In this document: piece by piece, positions 9,186 to 18,063 of the stretch
Layout of the letters: every line of letters starts with the position of its first letter
Numbering within the stretch: position 1 is the stretch's first letter
NCBI GenBank assembly: GCA_902495525.1
Contig: CABUXL010000006.1
Span: forward strand, 1 to 64,000
DNA: 64,000 nucleotides
DNA from: an uncultured Collinsella sp.
GTDB lineage: Bacteria > Actinomycetota > Coriobacteriia > Coriobacteriales > Coriobacteriaceae
Reading direction: 5' to 3'
Program-made: the position numbers and the translations under genes
The notes under the pieces: model-generated
Database searches by the model: none
What the model was told of the DNA's origin: nothing
The model's input: the letters and a program-made list of their open reading frames with translations, nothing else

Positions 9186-9953
9186 CTAGTCCGTAGCACC
9201 GCTTTCGGTTCCATACGACGGCGAAGGTGCCTCGACCACATGGTGGTATCGATCGATATAGATGGCGCGGGCACCCAGGCGTCGCACCAAATCCTGATGA
9301 TGTGTACTCATCAAGACCGTCTTACCGGCAGCAACATAGGCCAGCAGGAAGTTGACCACGATGTCGCAAGAGTCCTCGTCAAGTCCATTGGTAGGCTCGT
9401 CGAGCACCAGGATATCGGGGTTCATCGACACGACGGCAGCCAGCGCAACACGCTTCTTTTGCCCGCCCGAAAGCTGATAAGGCGAGGCATCGACCAGATC
9501 GGTAACCTGGAACAGTTCCATGGCATCGCGCACGCGGCGCTCGAGCTCGTCTGCCGGCAGCCCCATCTGCGCGGGACCAAAAGCAACTTCCTCGCCCACC
9601 GTAGCGCAAAAGAGCTGGGCATCGGCATTCTGGAACACAAAGCCCACGCGCTGATGAAAACGCTGAGCAGCCGCGGAATCCTTTAGAAACGCCGCATCGA
9701 TCACATGCCCGTCGAACAGGTATGCCCCTGCGTCCGCGAGCTCAAGGCCGTTGATAAGGCGCATGATCGTCGTCTTGCCGCAGCCGTTGGGACCGAGCAG
9801 GGCAACGAGTTCACCACGATCGACCTGCAGCGACACACCATCGACAACCGTATGCCCCGCATAGGAGAACACCACGTCGCGCAGCTCGATGAGCGGCATG
9901 GCCTCGGCGCGCGCGCCGTTCGTGCCCGCCGCACTATTCATATCGATCGTCAA
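9186..9953 (-). CDS. cbiO: Cobalt/nickel ECF transporter ATP-binding protein
   Basis: About 256 residues. ABC ATPase with Walker A GPNGCGKTT, Q-loop FQNADAQLF (typical of CbiO/EcfA), signature LSGGQKKRVALA, Walker B ILVLDEPTNGLD and switch His in STHHQD. It energises the CbiM/CbiQ membrane complex for Co2+ or Ni2+ uptake. The start is uncertain: TTG at 9953 has GGGAAGGG seven bases upstream, ATG at 9941 has no site, and ATG at 9977 abuts GGGG. It follows cbiQ by about 46 bases and closes the operon cbiM-cbiQ-cbiO. No second ATPase gene is present, so a homodimer is expected. Confidence 0.88.
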   Translation of the reverse strand: MTIDMNSAAGTNGARAEAMPLIELRDVVFSYAGHTVVDGVSLQVDRGELVALLGPNGCGKTTIMRLINGLELADAGAYLFDGHVIDAAFLKDSAAAQRFHQRVGFVFQNADAQLFCATVGEEVAFGPAQMGLPADELERRVRDAMELFQVTDLVDASPYQLSGGQKKRVALAAVVSMNPDILVLDEPTNGLDEDSCDIVVNFLLAYVAAGKTVLMSTHHQDLVRRLGARAIYIDRYHHVVEAPSPSYGTESGATD

Positions 9954-9999
9954 AACGTCGCCCTTCCCTATTTGCATCCCCAGTCGAAACCAGCAGCGT

Positions 10000-10836
10000 C
10001 TACAGCACGGCGCACAACACTGCCAGCAGCGCCACGCCGGCCGCATAGACCGCATCTCGCCAGCCAAACCCGACACGCGCGGGCGCCGGATACGCACCGG
10101 CAAAGCCGCGGCAAAGCATAGCCTCGTCCATCGCGCGGCTGCATTCCATCGCCTTGATAAACGTCATGCCCATGATACCCGCCAGCGAGTCGGTGCGCGA
10201 AAAACCCGCAGGCGCACGACCCACGCTGCGCAGCATGACCGATTCGCACAGATTGTGCGCCGTGCGACCCAGCACCTCGATGTGCTTGAGCGCCATATCA
10301 AACGTAAAGATAACTTCGTCGGGTAGATGCAGCATCTTGAGCGACGCCGACATGCGGCTCCACGTGAGGGTCCACGAAACGCCCAGCACTAGCGACACAT
10401 TAATGAAGGTCTTGAGCGCAATCTTGAGCATGGCGCCCGCGGCAGAAGCGTCCAGCAGCAAGGCGGGCAGCGCCAGAACCACCGCGAGCCCCGCAGCGCC
10501 AAGCGCCGGCACAAAGGTTGCCCGCAGTCCGCGTACGGGGCGCACGGCAACGAGCACCAGTGCGATAGCCGCCATCAGCATGAGGTACAGCGGGCTCTGC
10601 GTCAGACACACGCACAGGACGCAAACGAACATCCCCACCAGGCGCACCGGAGCCGAAACGCAAGAAAGGGCGCGGTCGACCATCGACCCGCCCTCGTGCG
10701 CGCCTCCACCCAGGCGAACCCGCTCAAGCAGGCTCGCCAGGTGCAGGACATTCTTTTGCATCACTCGATGCCGAACCCCCGCGGGCTCGTAACGCTGCTC
10801 GACCGCAAGCCAGCTAGGCAGCTTGGCTATCGCCAT
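10000..10836 (-). CDS. cbiQ: Cobalt/nickel ECF transporter transmembrane protein CbiQ
   Basis: About 278 residues with several hydrophobic segments and the coupling helices of EcfT/CbiQ proteins in the second half (around ARxLxLR-like stretches, here MLRSVGRAP and MLCRGFAG). It links the ATPase CbiO to the substrate-binding CbiM. The start codon at 10836 (ATG) or 10842 (GTG) overlaps the 3' end of cbiM by about 23 to 29 bases, a sign of translational coupling. The N-terminal 40 residues before ALSCVSAPVRL are soluble and rather long; an internal start at MQKNVLH is also possible. Confidence 0.85.
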   Translation of the reverse strand: MAIAKLPSWLAVEQRYEPAGVRHRVMQKNVLHLASLLERVRLGGGAHEGGSMVDRALSCVSAPVRLVGMFVCVLCVCLTQSPLYLMLMAAIALVLVAVRPVRGLRATFVPALGAAGLAVVLALPALLLDASAAGAMLKIALKTFINVSLVLGVSWTLTWSRMSASLKMLHLPDEVIFTFDMALKHIEVLGRTAHNLCESVMLRSVGRAPAGFSRTDSLAGIMGMTFIKAMECSRAMDEAMLCRGFAGAYPAPARVGFGWRDAVYAAGVALLAVLCAVL

Positions 10837-11899
10837 GAGCACCGCTTTCCTTGACCGTCAGCGAAATCAGACGGAATGCGATGGTGAGCACCGCCACGCC
10901 AATCACGCCCGAAAGAATATACATCGCGGCCTGGCCGGCAAAGCCAAGACCCTGCTCCTCGGAATAGGCCTGCAGATAATCGCCCGTGGGCAGAGCGTCG
11001 GCAAAGGTCGGGGTATCGAGGCCGACCGAAGTCTGCAGACTGTTGTCACCAGCCTCCTGAACGGCGGTCGCGGCGCCCTCGGCGTCCCACTCACCCCAGG
11101 CGTCACCCGTGGCCAGCAGGCCCAGCGGCGTGGCCACGACAAGCACGGCAACCAGGATGAGTGTGGGGACCAGCGAGGTCTTCTTGGCAGCAGCGCCCTC
11201 GGCAGCAAGCTGGCCATCGACGGCCTCGGGCCCGACGATAACGCTCGGCGCCGTCTTCTTAATGAAACCGTAAATCGCAGCCGTCGCCACGCCCTCGACC
11301 ACGCCGGCAACCAGCATATGCGGGATCATCATGGCAGGAATGGCAATAGACAACGGGAAGGGGCAGTACAGCGGCGCGCCCGAAGCGTTGGTAAAGAGCA
11401 TCGGCTGAATACCAAACTCGATTGCCGCGCACAGGGCCGCCAGGCACAGGCCGACCCAGCCGCTTACGATGGCCGAAACCGAGGTGCCCCAGCTCTTGTC
11501 GTGCAGACGGCTGTTGAGCGCACGGAACACGATAGCAGCGGCAAACGGCAGCACGAAGGCCATGTTAAAGCAGTTGGCGCCAAAGGACAGGATGCCGCCG
11601 TCGCCAAACAGTAGTGCCTGTAGCGCCAGCGCGACCGAGACAGCAATGGCCGCGGCCTCCGGGCCCAGCAGCAGCGCGATGAGCGCGCCGCCGACGGCGT
11701 GACCCGTGGTGCCGCCGGGCAGCGGCACGTTGAACATCATGAGCAAGAAGGAAAATGCGGCGCAGATGCCCAGGAAAGCCATGTGCTCGCGATCGAGCGT
11801 GGCACGCACCTTTTTGATGCAGTGGACCCAAACGGGCACCATTGCCACTGCCATGACGGCATCCGTCTGCGGGGACAGATAATTATCTGGAATGTGCAT
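10814..11899 (-). CDS. cbiM: Cobalt/nickel transporter CbiM with C-terminal PDGLE/CbiN-like part
   Basis: 361 residues. It starts MHIPDNYLSP, the conserved CbiM/NikM N-terminus whose Met1 amino group and His2 bind the metal in the family structures. Six to seven membrane segments follow with LPGGTTGHAVGGAL and FGANCFNMAFVLP motifs. After a Lys/Ala-rich cytoplasmic link (about 215-235) there is a second unit with one membrane helix, an extracellular acidic region, and a last helix near MYILSGVIG, matching the CbiN/PDGLE part that is separate in other operons. So substrate binding and the small accessory subunit are fused. It heads the operon and has its own promoter and operator candidate. Confidence 0.9.
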   Translation of the reverse strand: MHIPDNYLSPQTDAVMAVAMVPVWVHCIKKVRATLDREHMAFLGICAAFSFLLMMFNVPLPGGTTGHAVGGALIALLLGPEAAAIAVSVALALQALLFGDGGILSFGANCFNMAFVLPFAAAIVFRALNSRLHDKSWGTSVSAIVSGWVGLCLAALCAAIEFGIQPMLFTNASGAPLYCPFPLSIAIPAMMIPHMLVAGVVEGVATAAIYGFIKKTAPSVIVGPEAVDGQLAAEGAAAKKTSLVPTLILVAVLVVATPLGLLATGDAWGEWDAEGAATAVQEAGDNSLQTSVGLDTPTFADALPTGDYLQAYSEEQGLGFAGQAAMYILSGVIGVAVLTIAFRLISLTVKESGAHGDSQAA

Positions 11900-11956
11900 G
11901 GGCGCCTCCCGGTTATCGGCGCACAGAATTGCAACGCCGCTTAAATCACCTTGTCA

Positions 11957-11984
11957 GTGTTACGCATTGTAAGATTCGTAACAC
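11957..11984. promoter_or_regulatory. 28-bp palindromic operator candidate upstream of cbiM
   Basis: Arms GTGTTACG and CGTAACAC (8 bp, perfect) separated by 12 bases. It begins about 11 bases after the -10 box on the cbiM strand, so a bound repressor would block early elongation. A metal-sensing repressor is an inference from the gene it faces. It is not the GTATGA-N16-TCATAC NikR site. Confidence 0.6.
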
Positions 11985-11994
11985 GCCGCGGGCT

Positions 11995-12023
11995 ATCATA
12001 GCAAAACGGCGCACTGCCGACAA
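11995..12023 (-). promoter_or_regulatory. cbiM promoter
   Basis: -35 TTGTCG (12018-12023), 17-base spacer, -10 TATGAT (11995-12000), all on the minus strand. It overlaps the terminator hairpin of the upstream pheT transcript. Confidence 0.65.
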
Positions 12024-12037
12024 AGCAGCACGCCGTT
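12003..12037 (-). terminator. Terminator of pheT
   Basis: Stem AACGGCG / CGCCGTT with an inner CTGC/GCAG pairing and TTTT at the end on the minus strand, about 110 bases after the pheT stop. The cbiM -35 box lies inside its loop region. Confidence 0.65.
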
Positions 12038-12145
12038 ATGTAATGCGCGTGTCATATATGAAGGCTCAACGGTGCCTTATATCGAGCATAGCGGTCACGT
12101 AAGACTCGGCGGCAACCACCGCTGACCCATACCCCAGCGCAAGCC

Positions 12146-14599
12146 CTATCCGCGGACCTCGCCGTTTACGCCCTTGCATACCTTGGTGACGATCTTCTGG
12201 TGCGCCTTCTCGACCTCTTCGCTGGTGAGCGTGTGGTCGTCGGAGCGATACGTAAGCGCAAAGGCCATGGACTTCTTGCCCGCTCCGATGCGGATGGGAT
12301 CGCGGTAGACGTCGAACAGGCGCACGCCCTCGAGCAGCTTGCCGCCGGCGCTGGTAATGCGGCGCTCAAGATCCTCGCAGGTCACAGCATTGTCGACCAC
12401 GATAGCAAGGTCGTGCTCAACAGCCGGGTACTGCGAGAACTCGCGGTAGTTCTCCTGATTGCGGGCGCCCTTGATCAGCTTGTCCAGATCGAGCTCAAAG
12501 GCAACGACGACCTCATCGATGCCCATCGCCTCGCGCGCCTTGGGGTGAATCTCGCCGACCCAGCCCAGCACGGTGCCGCCGGACAGAACCTCGGCCGCAC
12601 GACCCGGCTGCAGGAAGGCATAGCCCTCGCCCTCGACGGGACGGAAGCGAACCTTCTCGATGCGCAGCTGGGCGAGCAGCTCCTCAACGATGCCCTTGCC
12701 AAAGAAGAAACGCAGCTTGCGGTACTTCATGTTCCAGGACCGCTCGCTCCACTGGCCCGAGAGTACGCCCGCCACGGACTTGGTCTCCTTGGGCAGGCTG
12801 GCGTTCTCGCGGCCGTGGAACAGGCTGCCGACCTCGTACAGGTGCACGTTGGGCGTGCCGTGGGCCTCGTTGTAGGCCACGGACTGCAGCAGACCCGGCA
12901 GCAGCGAGCGGCGCATCTCGGTCTGCTCGGCCACCAGCGGGTTCATGAGAACCACGGGGCAGCCGCGGCCCTCGGTGGACATGCCAATCTTCTCCAGGTC
13001 GCCCGGGGCGGCAAAGCCAAAGGTCGTGGTCTCGTTGAGGCCACAGGCGCGCAGGATCTCGCCGACCTTGCGGGTAAGCTTCTGCTCGCGCGTCAGACCG
13101 CCGATGTGGTTCTTGGCAGCCGGAATGGTCGCCGTGACGCGACCCATGCCCCATAGGCGCAGGACCTCCTCGATCAGGTCGATCTCACGCGGCAGGTCGG
13201 GACGGAAGCTCGGCGGCGTGACCATAAAGTCCTCGCCGTCGCACTCGACGGTGCAGCCCAGGCGGGTGAGCGAGCGCTCGATAAAGTCGGGCTCGATGTC
13301 GGCGCCGCAGATGGCGCGCACGCGGGCCAGGCGCAGCTTGATGCTGTCGATGGTTTTGGGCGCGGGGAACACGTCCACATAGCCGGGGGCGACCTCGCCG
13401 CCGGCGATCTCCTCGATAAGCGCGCACGTCACATTGGCGACGTCCACGCAGCCGGTCTCGTCGACCTGGCGCTCAAAGCGGATGGAGGCGTCGGAGATCA
13501 GCGACAGGTCACGGCTGGTGTGCGAGGTGCGGCCGGCGTTGAAGCAGGCGCTCTCGACCATCACGTCAACGGTATCGTCCTCGATCTCGGAATCCATGCC
13601 GCCCATGACACCGGCCAGCGCCACGGGACGCTCGCCGTCGGTGATGAGGCCCATGCCGGCGTCGAGCGTGCGCTCCTCGCCATCGAGCGTCGTGAACTTC
13701 TCATCCTGCTGGGCGGCGCGAACCACAACGCGACGATGGCCGTCGCGCTCGGCAAAGGTGTCGAGGTCAAAGGCGTGCAGCGGCTGGCCGGTGAGCATCA
13801 TCACGTAGTTGGTGATGTCGACGATGTTGTTGTGCGGGCGCACGCCCAGGGCGTTGAGGCGCTTGACCATCCAGTCGGGCGACGGACCGACCTTCACGTT
13901 GCGCACGATGCGGGCGACGTAGCGGTCGCACAGGCCCTCGTCGGCGATCTCGACGGAAAGCTCGTCATCGGTCGCGCGGCCGGTCTCGGCCTTGATGGCG
14001 GGCAGCTCAACGTGGAAATCACGGTCGAAGATGGCGCCGGTCTCGCGGGCCATGCCGATCATGGACAGGCAGTCGGGACGATTGGGCGTGATTTCGCAGT
14101 CGAGCACGGTGTCGCTCGAGCCCACGTACTCGGCAAACGGCATGCCGCAGGGCGTATCCTCGGGCAGGATCATGATGCCGGAGTGGTCACCGCCCAGGCC
14201 GAGCTCGCGCGCGGAGCAGTTCATGCCCATGGATACGACGCCGCGAAGCTTGCTCTTCTTGATCTTGACGTCGCCGGGCAGGACGGCGCCAATCATGGCC
14301 GTGACGATGTGGTCGCCGGCCTCAAAGTTCTGCGCGCCGCAGACGATCTGCAGCGGAGCGGGATTGCCGTCGGCGTCGAGATTCTTGTCGCCCACATCGA
14401 CCGAGCACACATACATGTGGTCGCTATCGGGGTGCGGGGTCTTGGTGAGTACCTTGGCGGTCACCACGTGGTCGAAGGACTCGCCCACAGTGTCGATCGC
14501 CTCGACCTCGGTGCCGGTACGGATATATTCGTCCGAAAGGGTCTTGGGATCCTCCGGAATATCGATCATGGTCTTGAGCCAGTCGTAAGAAACACGCAT
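12146..14599 (-). CDS. pheT: Phenylalanyl-tRNA synthetase beta subunit
   Basis: 817 residues, the usual bacterial length. It begins MRVSYDWLKTMIDIP, followed by the tRNA-binding OB domain (HVVTAKVLTKTPHPDSDHM), the B3/B4 editing domain, the B5 domain, the catalytic-like core and the C-terminal FDX-ACB anticodon-binding domain (YPAVEHDLAIVVD to the end). With PheS it forms an alpha2-beta2 enzyme that charges tRNA-Phe and edits mischarged Tyr. ATG at 14599 has AAAGGAG seven bases upstream. It lies 184 bases after pheS, and the gap holds a family A palindrome, which is unusual because pheST genes are normally close together. Confidence 0.97.
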   Translation of the reverse strand: MRVSYDWLKTMIDIPEDPKTLSDEYIRTGTEVEAIDTVGESFDHVVTAKVLTKTPHPDSDHMYVCSVDVGDKNLDADGNPAPLQIVCGAQNFEAGDHIVTAMIGAVLPGDVKIKKSKLRGVVSMGMNCSARELGLGGDHSGIMILPEDTPCGMPFAEYVGSSDTVLDCEITPNRPDCLSMIGMARETGAIFDRDFHVELPAIKAETGRATDDELSVEIADEGLCDRYVARIVRNVKVGPSPDWMVKRLNALGVRPHNNIVDITNYVMMLTGQPLHAFDLDTFAERDGHRRVVVRAAQQDEKFTTLDGEERTLDAGMGLITDGERPVALAGVMGGMDSEIEDDTVDVMVESACFNAGRTSHTSRDLSLISDASIRFERQVDETGCVDVANVTCALIEEIAGGEVAPGYVDVFPAPKTIDSIKLRLARVRAICGADIEPDFIERSLTRLGCTVECDGEDFMVTPPSFRPDLPREIDLIEEVLRLWGMGRVTATIPAAKNHIGGLTREQKLTRKVGEILRACGLNETTTFGFAAPGDLEKIGMSTEGRGCPVVLMNPLVAEQTEMRRSLLPGLLQSVAYNEAHGTPNVHLYEVGSLFHGRENASLPKETKSVAGVLSGQWSERSWNMKYRKLRFFFGKGIVEELLAQLRIEKVRFRPVEGEGYAFLQPGRAAEVLSGGTVLGWVGEIHPKAREAMGIDEVVVAFELDLDKLIKGARNQENYREFSQYPAVEHDLAIVVDNAVTCEDLERRITSAGGKLLEGVRLFDVYRDPIRIGAGKKSMAFALTYRSDDHTLTSEEVEKAHQKIVTKVCKGVNGEVRG

Positions 14600-14682
14600 C
14601 TAGCTCTCCTTTCATACTGAAAGCCTGCGAAGAGATGCAGGTGGAAACTTCAACTTTGTGAACATTCCTTACAAAGCGAGGG

Positions 14683-14775
14683 TTGTCCAAGTGCGGCAGA
14701 TCGGCCCGAAAGAGGAGCGCCGCGTACTTTGGTACGCAAGCGACGAATGAGCGCCGAGGTGCCGTGCTTGGGCAA
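14683..14775. repeat. Family A palindromic element, copy 1 (between pheS and pheT)
   Basis: Outer arms TTGTCCAAGTGCGGCA and TGCCGTGCTTGGGCAA pair at 13 of 16 positions. A perfect inner hairpin GCGTAC-TTTG-GTACGC lies at 14722-14737. The segment GAAAGAGGAG..GCGTACTTTGGTACGC..CGACGA matches the copy at 39.9 kb closely, while the outer arms differ. It sits inside the pheST transcript. Confidence 0.75.
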
Positions 14776-14783
14776 GCCGCAGC

Positions 14784-15860
14784 CTAGAACTGATTCAAGA
14801 AGCGCATATCGCCAGTCATGAGAGTTCTAAGGTCAGGCAGGTCGTAGCGCAGTGCCGCGACGCGCTCGGCGCCAATACCAAAGGCGAAGCCGGTGTACTT
14901 CTCGGGGTCGATGCCGCAGTTGATCAGGACGTTGGGGTCGACCATGCCGCAGCCCAGAATCTCGATCCAGCCGCTGTGCTTGCAGAAGTTGCAGCCCTTG
15001 CCGCCGCACACGTGGCAGCTCACGTCCACCTCGCAAGAAGGCTCGGTGAAGGGGAAGAAGTGCGGGCGATAGCGCGTCTTGCGATCCTCGCCAAACATGC
15101 ACTTAACAAAGTAGTCGAGCGTGCCCTTAAGATCGCCAAAGGTGATACCCTCGTCGACGACCAGGCCCTCGATCTGGTTGAACTGCGGCAGGTGGCAGGC
15201 GTCGGCCGTGTCGGGACGGTAGACGGTGCCCGGGCAGATCATGTAGATGGGCGGCTTCTGCGACTCCATGGTGTGGATCTGCACGCCCGAGGTCTGGGTG
15301 CGCAGCAGCACGTCGGACTCGCCGTGAGCGTGAGCCTCGGGATGCGCGACGCTGCCGGGGTTGTTGTCGACCACATAGAACGTGTCGCGAGCCGAGCGGC
15401 TCGGGTGATCCATGGGCGCGTTGAGCGCGGTAAAGTTGTAGTAGGAGGTATCGACCATGGGGCCGGACTCGACGGTGTAGCCGATACCGCAGAAGATGTC
15501 CTCGGCCTCCTCGATGATCTGCTTGATCAGGTGCTGGTGACCGATCTGCGGACGGATGCCCGGCAGCGTGATGTCGACGGCCTCGTGCTCGAGCGCATGC
15601 TTGAGGGCGGCAGCCTTCATCTCGGTGGTGCGCTCGTCGAGCATGCCCTCGATCAGCTGGCGCATCTCGTTGGCGCGTTTGCCCATCATGGGACGATCCT
15701 CGGGGGCGAGCTTGCCCATCATGCGCATCAGGCCGGTGATACGGCCCTTGCGACCGAGCAGCTCAACGCGCGCAGCCTCGAGCTTGGCGGCGTCGTCGGC
15801 GCTAGTGACGAGCTCCTTGGCCTCTTCCTCGAGTTTGACCAGATCATCAATCAGACTCAT
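14784..15860 (-). CDS. pheS: Phenylalanyl-tRNA synthetase alpha subunit
   Basis: 358 residues. An N-terminal coiled-coil region (about 1-90) is followed by the class II catalytic core: motif 2 region with HPEAHAHGESDVLLRTQTSG, then TEPSCEVDVSC and motif 3 GFAFGIGAERVAALRY. It holds four Cys in CHVCGGKGCNFC, a zinc-type pair seen in some PheS proteins. ATG at 15860 (MSLIDD) is chosen for the GAAAGGGAAG site; the frame is open much further upstream, but that stretch is the T-box leader. It is first in the pheST operon and controlled by the T-box. Confidence 0.96.
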   Translation of the reverse strand: MSLIDDLVKLEEEAKELVTSADDAAKLEAARVELLGRKGRITGLMRMMGKLAPEDRPMMGKRANEMRQLIEGMLDERTTEMKAAALKHALEHEAVDITLPGIRPQIGHQHLIKQIIEEAEDIFCGIGYTVESGPMVDTSYYNFTALNAPMDHPSRSARDTFYVVDNNPGSVAHPEAHAHGESDVLLRTQTSGVQIHTMESQKPPIYMICPGTVYRPDTADACHLPQFNQIEGLVVDEGITFGDLKGTLDYFVKCMFGEDRKTRYRPHFFPFTEPSCEVDVSCHVCGGKGCNFCKHSGWIEILGCGMVDPNVLINCGIDPEKYTGFAFGIGAERVAALRYDLPDLRTLMTGDMRFLNQF

Positions 15861-15946
15861 GTCTTCCCTTTCGTCTCTCGCGCATCCGCGCTCCGGGACG
15901 GCTGACGCTGCCCGATAGCTGCGGATGTGCGGCCCGGTTCGGTAAC

Positions 15947-15986
15947 AAAAAACCGTCCTCGGGCATGTACATTGCCCAAGGACGGT
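15947..15986 (-). terminator. T-box terminator hairpin of pheS
   Basis: Stem CCGTCCT / AGGACGG with a further GGGCA..TGCCC inner pairing and six T on the minus strand. In the antiterminated state its 5' arm would pair with the T-box bulge region at 15993-16006. Confidence 0.9.
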
Positions 15987-16240
15987 TGAATTCCGCGGTA
16001 CCACCTTGTTTGACCCGGCGGATGTCTGGCCCGCCGTGCCCACTCTGCGCCCCTTGTCGCGAGGCTCACGGCTTCCCTACTGGGGCTTCGCTGCCACCGG
16101 CCGCGCGCCCGTTGAGGTCGCTGCTCGGGAGTGAACGCTTGGCCCTTGCCACCGTAGGAAGGCTTGCAGCCCATGACCTTCCCTCTCTTGCCGGCGACGC
16201 GGCGGGCAAAACCCTCTCCGTCAACGCATTGGGCTATAGG
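15947..16240 (-). ncRNA. T-box leader (tRNA-Phe-sensing riboswitch) of pheST
   Basis: A long leader ends in the T-box core AAGGTGGTACCGCGG at 15993-16007, followed by the terminator. Uncharged tRNA-Phe binding would favour the antiterminator and allow pheST transcription. The 5' part has stacked helices consistent with Stem I, including GACGGAGAGG near 16215. A TTC triplet in GCGTTCACTCC near 16130 could be the Phe specifier, but I cannot fix the specifier loop by eye. The 5' boundary is approximate. This leader explains the 504-base gap before the M32 gene. Confidence 0.9.
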
Positions 16241-16364
16241 ATAACACATTCTGCGAGCATATCGCCGCGTTCAGTTTTGTTCGCGCTGGGTACAAGGCAG
16301 GTAGCTGCGCAAACTGGCCGTGCACCCGCCTGCGGCGCTCGGCCTGCGAGATTAAGGATACGGC

Positions 16365-17948
16365 ATGGGAAAGAAACTCGATAAGAAGGCCAAGGCCGCC
16401 GTGACAAAGGCTGCCAAGGGCGTCAAGGCCGCTAAAGTCGACAAGGCCGTCAAAAAGTTCCGCAAACTCGAGGGCAAGCTGTGGACTCGCGAGTACCTGC
16501 TCAAGATTGCCGAGTTCGATGGAGCGACGATTGCTCCTGCCAACGGCGCTGCCGCCCGTGCCGACGCCATGGGCACGCTTGCCGGCGAACATCACAAGCT
16601 ACTGACCAGCGAGAAGTCCGTTGAGCTCGTACGCTCGTTAGCGCGCGAGACGGTTGCAGGCGGACACGTAGACGACCCGCAGCTGCTCGACGAGATCCGC
16701 GTGCTCGGCCGCGACCAGCGCGAGGCAAGCGTTATTCCTACCGAGGAGGCCGAAGCCTGGACCAGGCTCACCTGCGAGGCCGACGCCGTGTGGCACAAGG
16801 CCAAGACGGCCAACGACTGGGCGAGCTTTGAGCCCTATGTGGATAGAATCGTCGCCCAACTTAAGCATCAGGCCGAACTCATGGACCCCAAGCGCGACCC
16901 ATACGACGTTTGGCTCGACCAGTACGAGCGCGGCCTTTCTGCCGAGAGCTTCGACGCGTTTTGCGAGGAGGTCAAGGCCACGGTCGTGCCGCTCGTGCAC
17001 GCCATCGGCGAGCGCGGCCAGCAGCCCGATGCCGACTTTTTGCACGCCCGCGTGCCCGAGGCCGCCCAGCGCGCCATGAGCTTCGACCTGATGAAGCTCG
17101 TCGGCCTGAACCTGGACGACACCACGCTTGCCTTTACCGAGCACCCGTTTAGCGAGGGCTTTGCCGTAGGTGACGCGCGCATCGCGACACACATCTACGA
17201 GGACGATTGCATCTCCAACGTCTACAGCATCATCCACGAGGCGGGGCACACTATGTACGAGCTGGGCGTCAATCCCGCCTATGCGCGCACCTGTCTGGAG
17301 GGCGGCACCTCCATGGGCATCCACGAGAGCCAGAGCCGCTTCTTTGAGAACACCGTGGGCCGCAGCCGTGCCTTTATGGGACCGCTGCTCGAGGTGCTGC
17401 GCCGCCACGCACCCGAGGTCTACGGCAACGTAGACGAGGACACGCTCTACCACGCCGTGAACATCGCGCAGCCTTCGCTGATCCGCACCGAGGCCGACGA
17501 GCTCACCTATCCGCTGCATATTATGGTGCGCTACGAGATCGAGCGCATGCTGTTTGCCGGCGAGGCCACGGCCAAGGACATCCCCGCGCTTTGGAACCGC
17601 TTCATGGATGAGTACCTGGGCATTCCCGTTCCCGACGACACGCACGGCTGTCTACAGGATACGCACTGGAGCGGCGGCTCGTTTGGCTACTTCCCCACGT
17701 ATGCGCTGGGCAGTGCCTACGATGCCATGTTTGTGCCGGCCATGTGCCGCGACGGTGTCGACCTCAACGGCGCCTGTGCGAGCGGCGACCTGACACCCGT
17801 CCGCGCCTGGCTGGGCGAGCACATTTGGCAGTGGGGCCGCGCCAAGGACGCGCCGGAGCTCATCAAGGGCGCGTGCGGCATGGCGTTCGATGCCCGCTAC
17901 TACTGCAGCTACCTGCAGGACAAGTTCACCACGCTCTACGAGCTGTAA
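16365..17948 (+). CDS. Carboxypeptidase M32 (Taq carboxypeptidase family)
   Basis: 527 residues. The zinc motif is H291EAGH295 in IIHEAGHTMYELG, followed by the downstream Glu region HESQSRFFEN typical of M32. Other family blocks include DPYDVWLDQYERGLS, RTEADELTYPLHI and YFPTYALGSAYDAM. The enzyme trims amino acids from peptide C-termini in the cytoplasm. The N-terminus has a Lys/Ala-rich extension of about 25 residues (KKLDKKAKAAVTKAAK) before the usual start of the fold, which I do not recognise in other members. ATG at 16365 has AAGGA upstream. The gene is monocistronic and convergent with glmM. Confidence 0.94.
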   Translation: MGKKLDKKAKAAVTKAAKGVKAAKVDKAVKKFRKLEGKLWTREYLLKIAEFDGATIAPANGAAARADAMGTLAGEHHKLLTSEKSVELVRSLARETVAGGHVDDPQLLDEIRVLGRDQREASVIPTEEAEAWTRLTCEADAVWHKAKTANDWASFEPYVDRIVAQLKHQAELMDPKRDPYDVWLDQYERGLSAESFDAFCEEVKATVVPLVHAIGERGQQPDADFLHARVPEAAQRAMSFDLMKLVGLNLDDTTLAFTEHPFSEGFAVGDARIATHIYEDDCISNVYSIIHEAGHTMYELGVNPAYARTCLEGGTSMGIHESQSRFFENTVGRSRAFMGPLLEVLRRHAPEVYGNVDEDTLYHAVNIAQPSLIRTEADELTYPLHIMVRYEIERMLFAGEATAKDIPALWNRFMDEYLGIPVPDDTHGCLQDTHWSGGSFGYFPTYALGSAYDAMFVPAMCRDGVDLNGACASGDLTPVRAWLGEHIWQWGRAKDAPELIKGACGMAFDARYYCSYLQDKFTTLYEL

Positions 17949-17970
17949 GGCATAACCGACACGCCAACGC

Positions 17971-18012
17971 AAAGGGGACGCCGCGAAACCAATCCGCAGC
18001 GTCCCTTTTTTC
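17971..18012 (+). terminator. Terminator of the M32 carboxypeptidase gene
   Basis: GGGGACGCCGC..GCAGCGTCCC stem (one mismatch) followed by six T, 23 bases past the stop. Confidence 0.85.
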
Positions 18013-18063
18013 ACCCAATAACTAGGTACCCAATGACTAGTTCGTTGACGCTAATGTCTTGGC

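Noticed and set aside
15861..16043. Upstream extension of pheS
   Set aside because: The extra 61 codons are the T-box leader and terminator.
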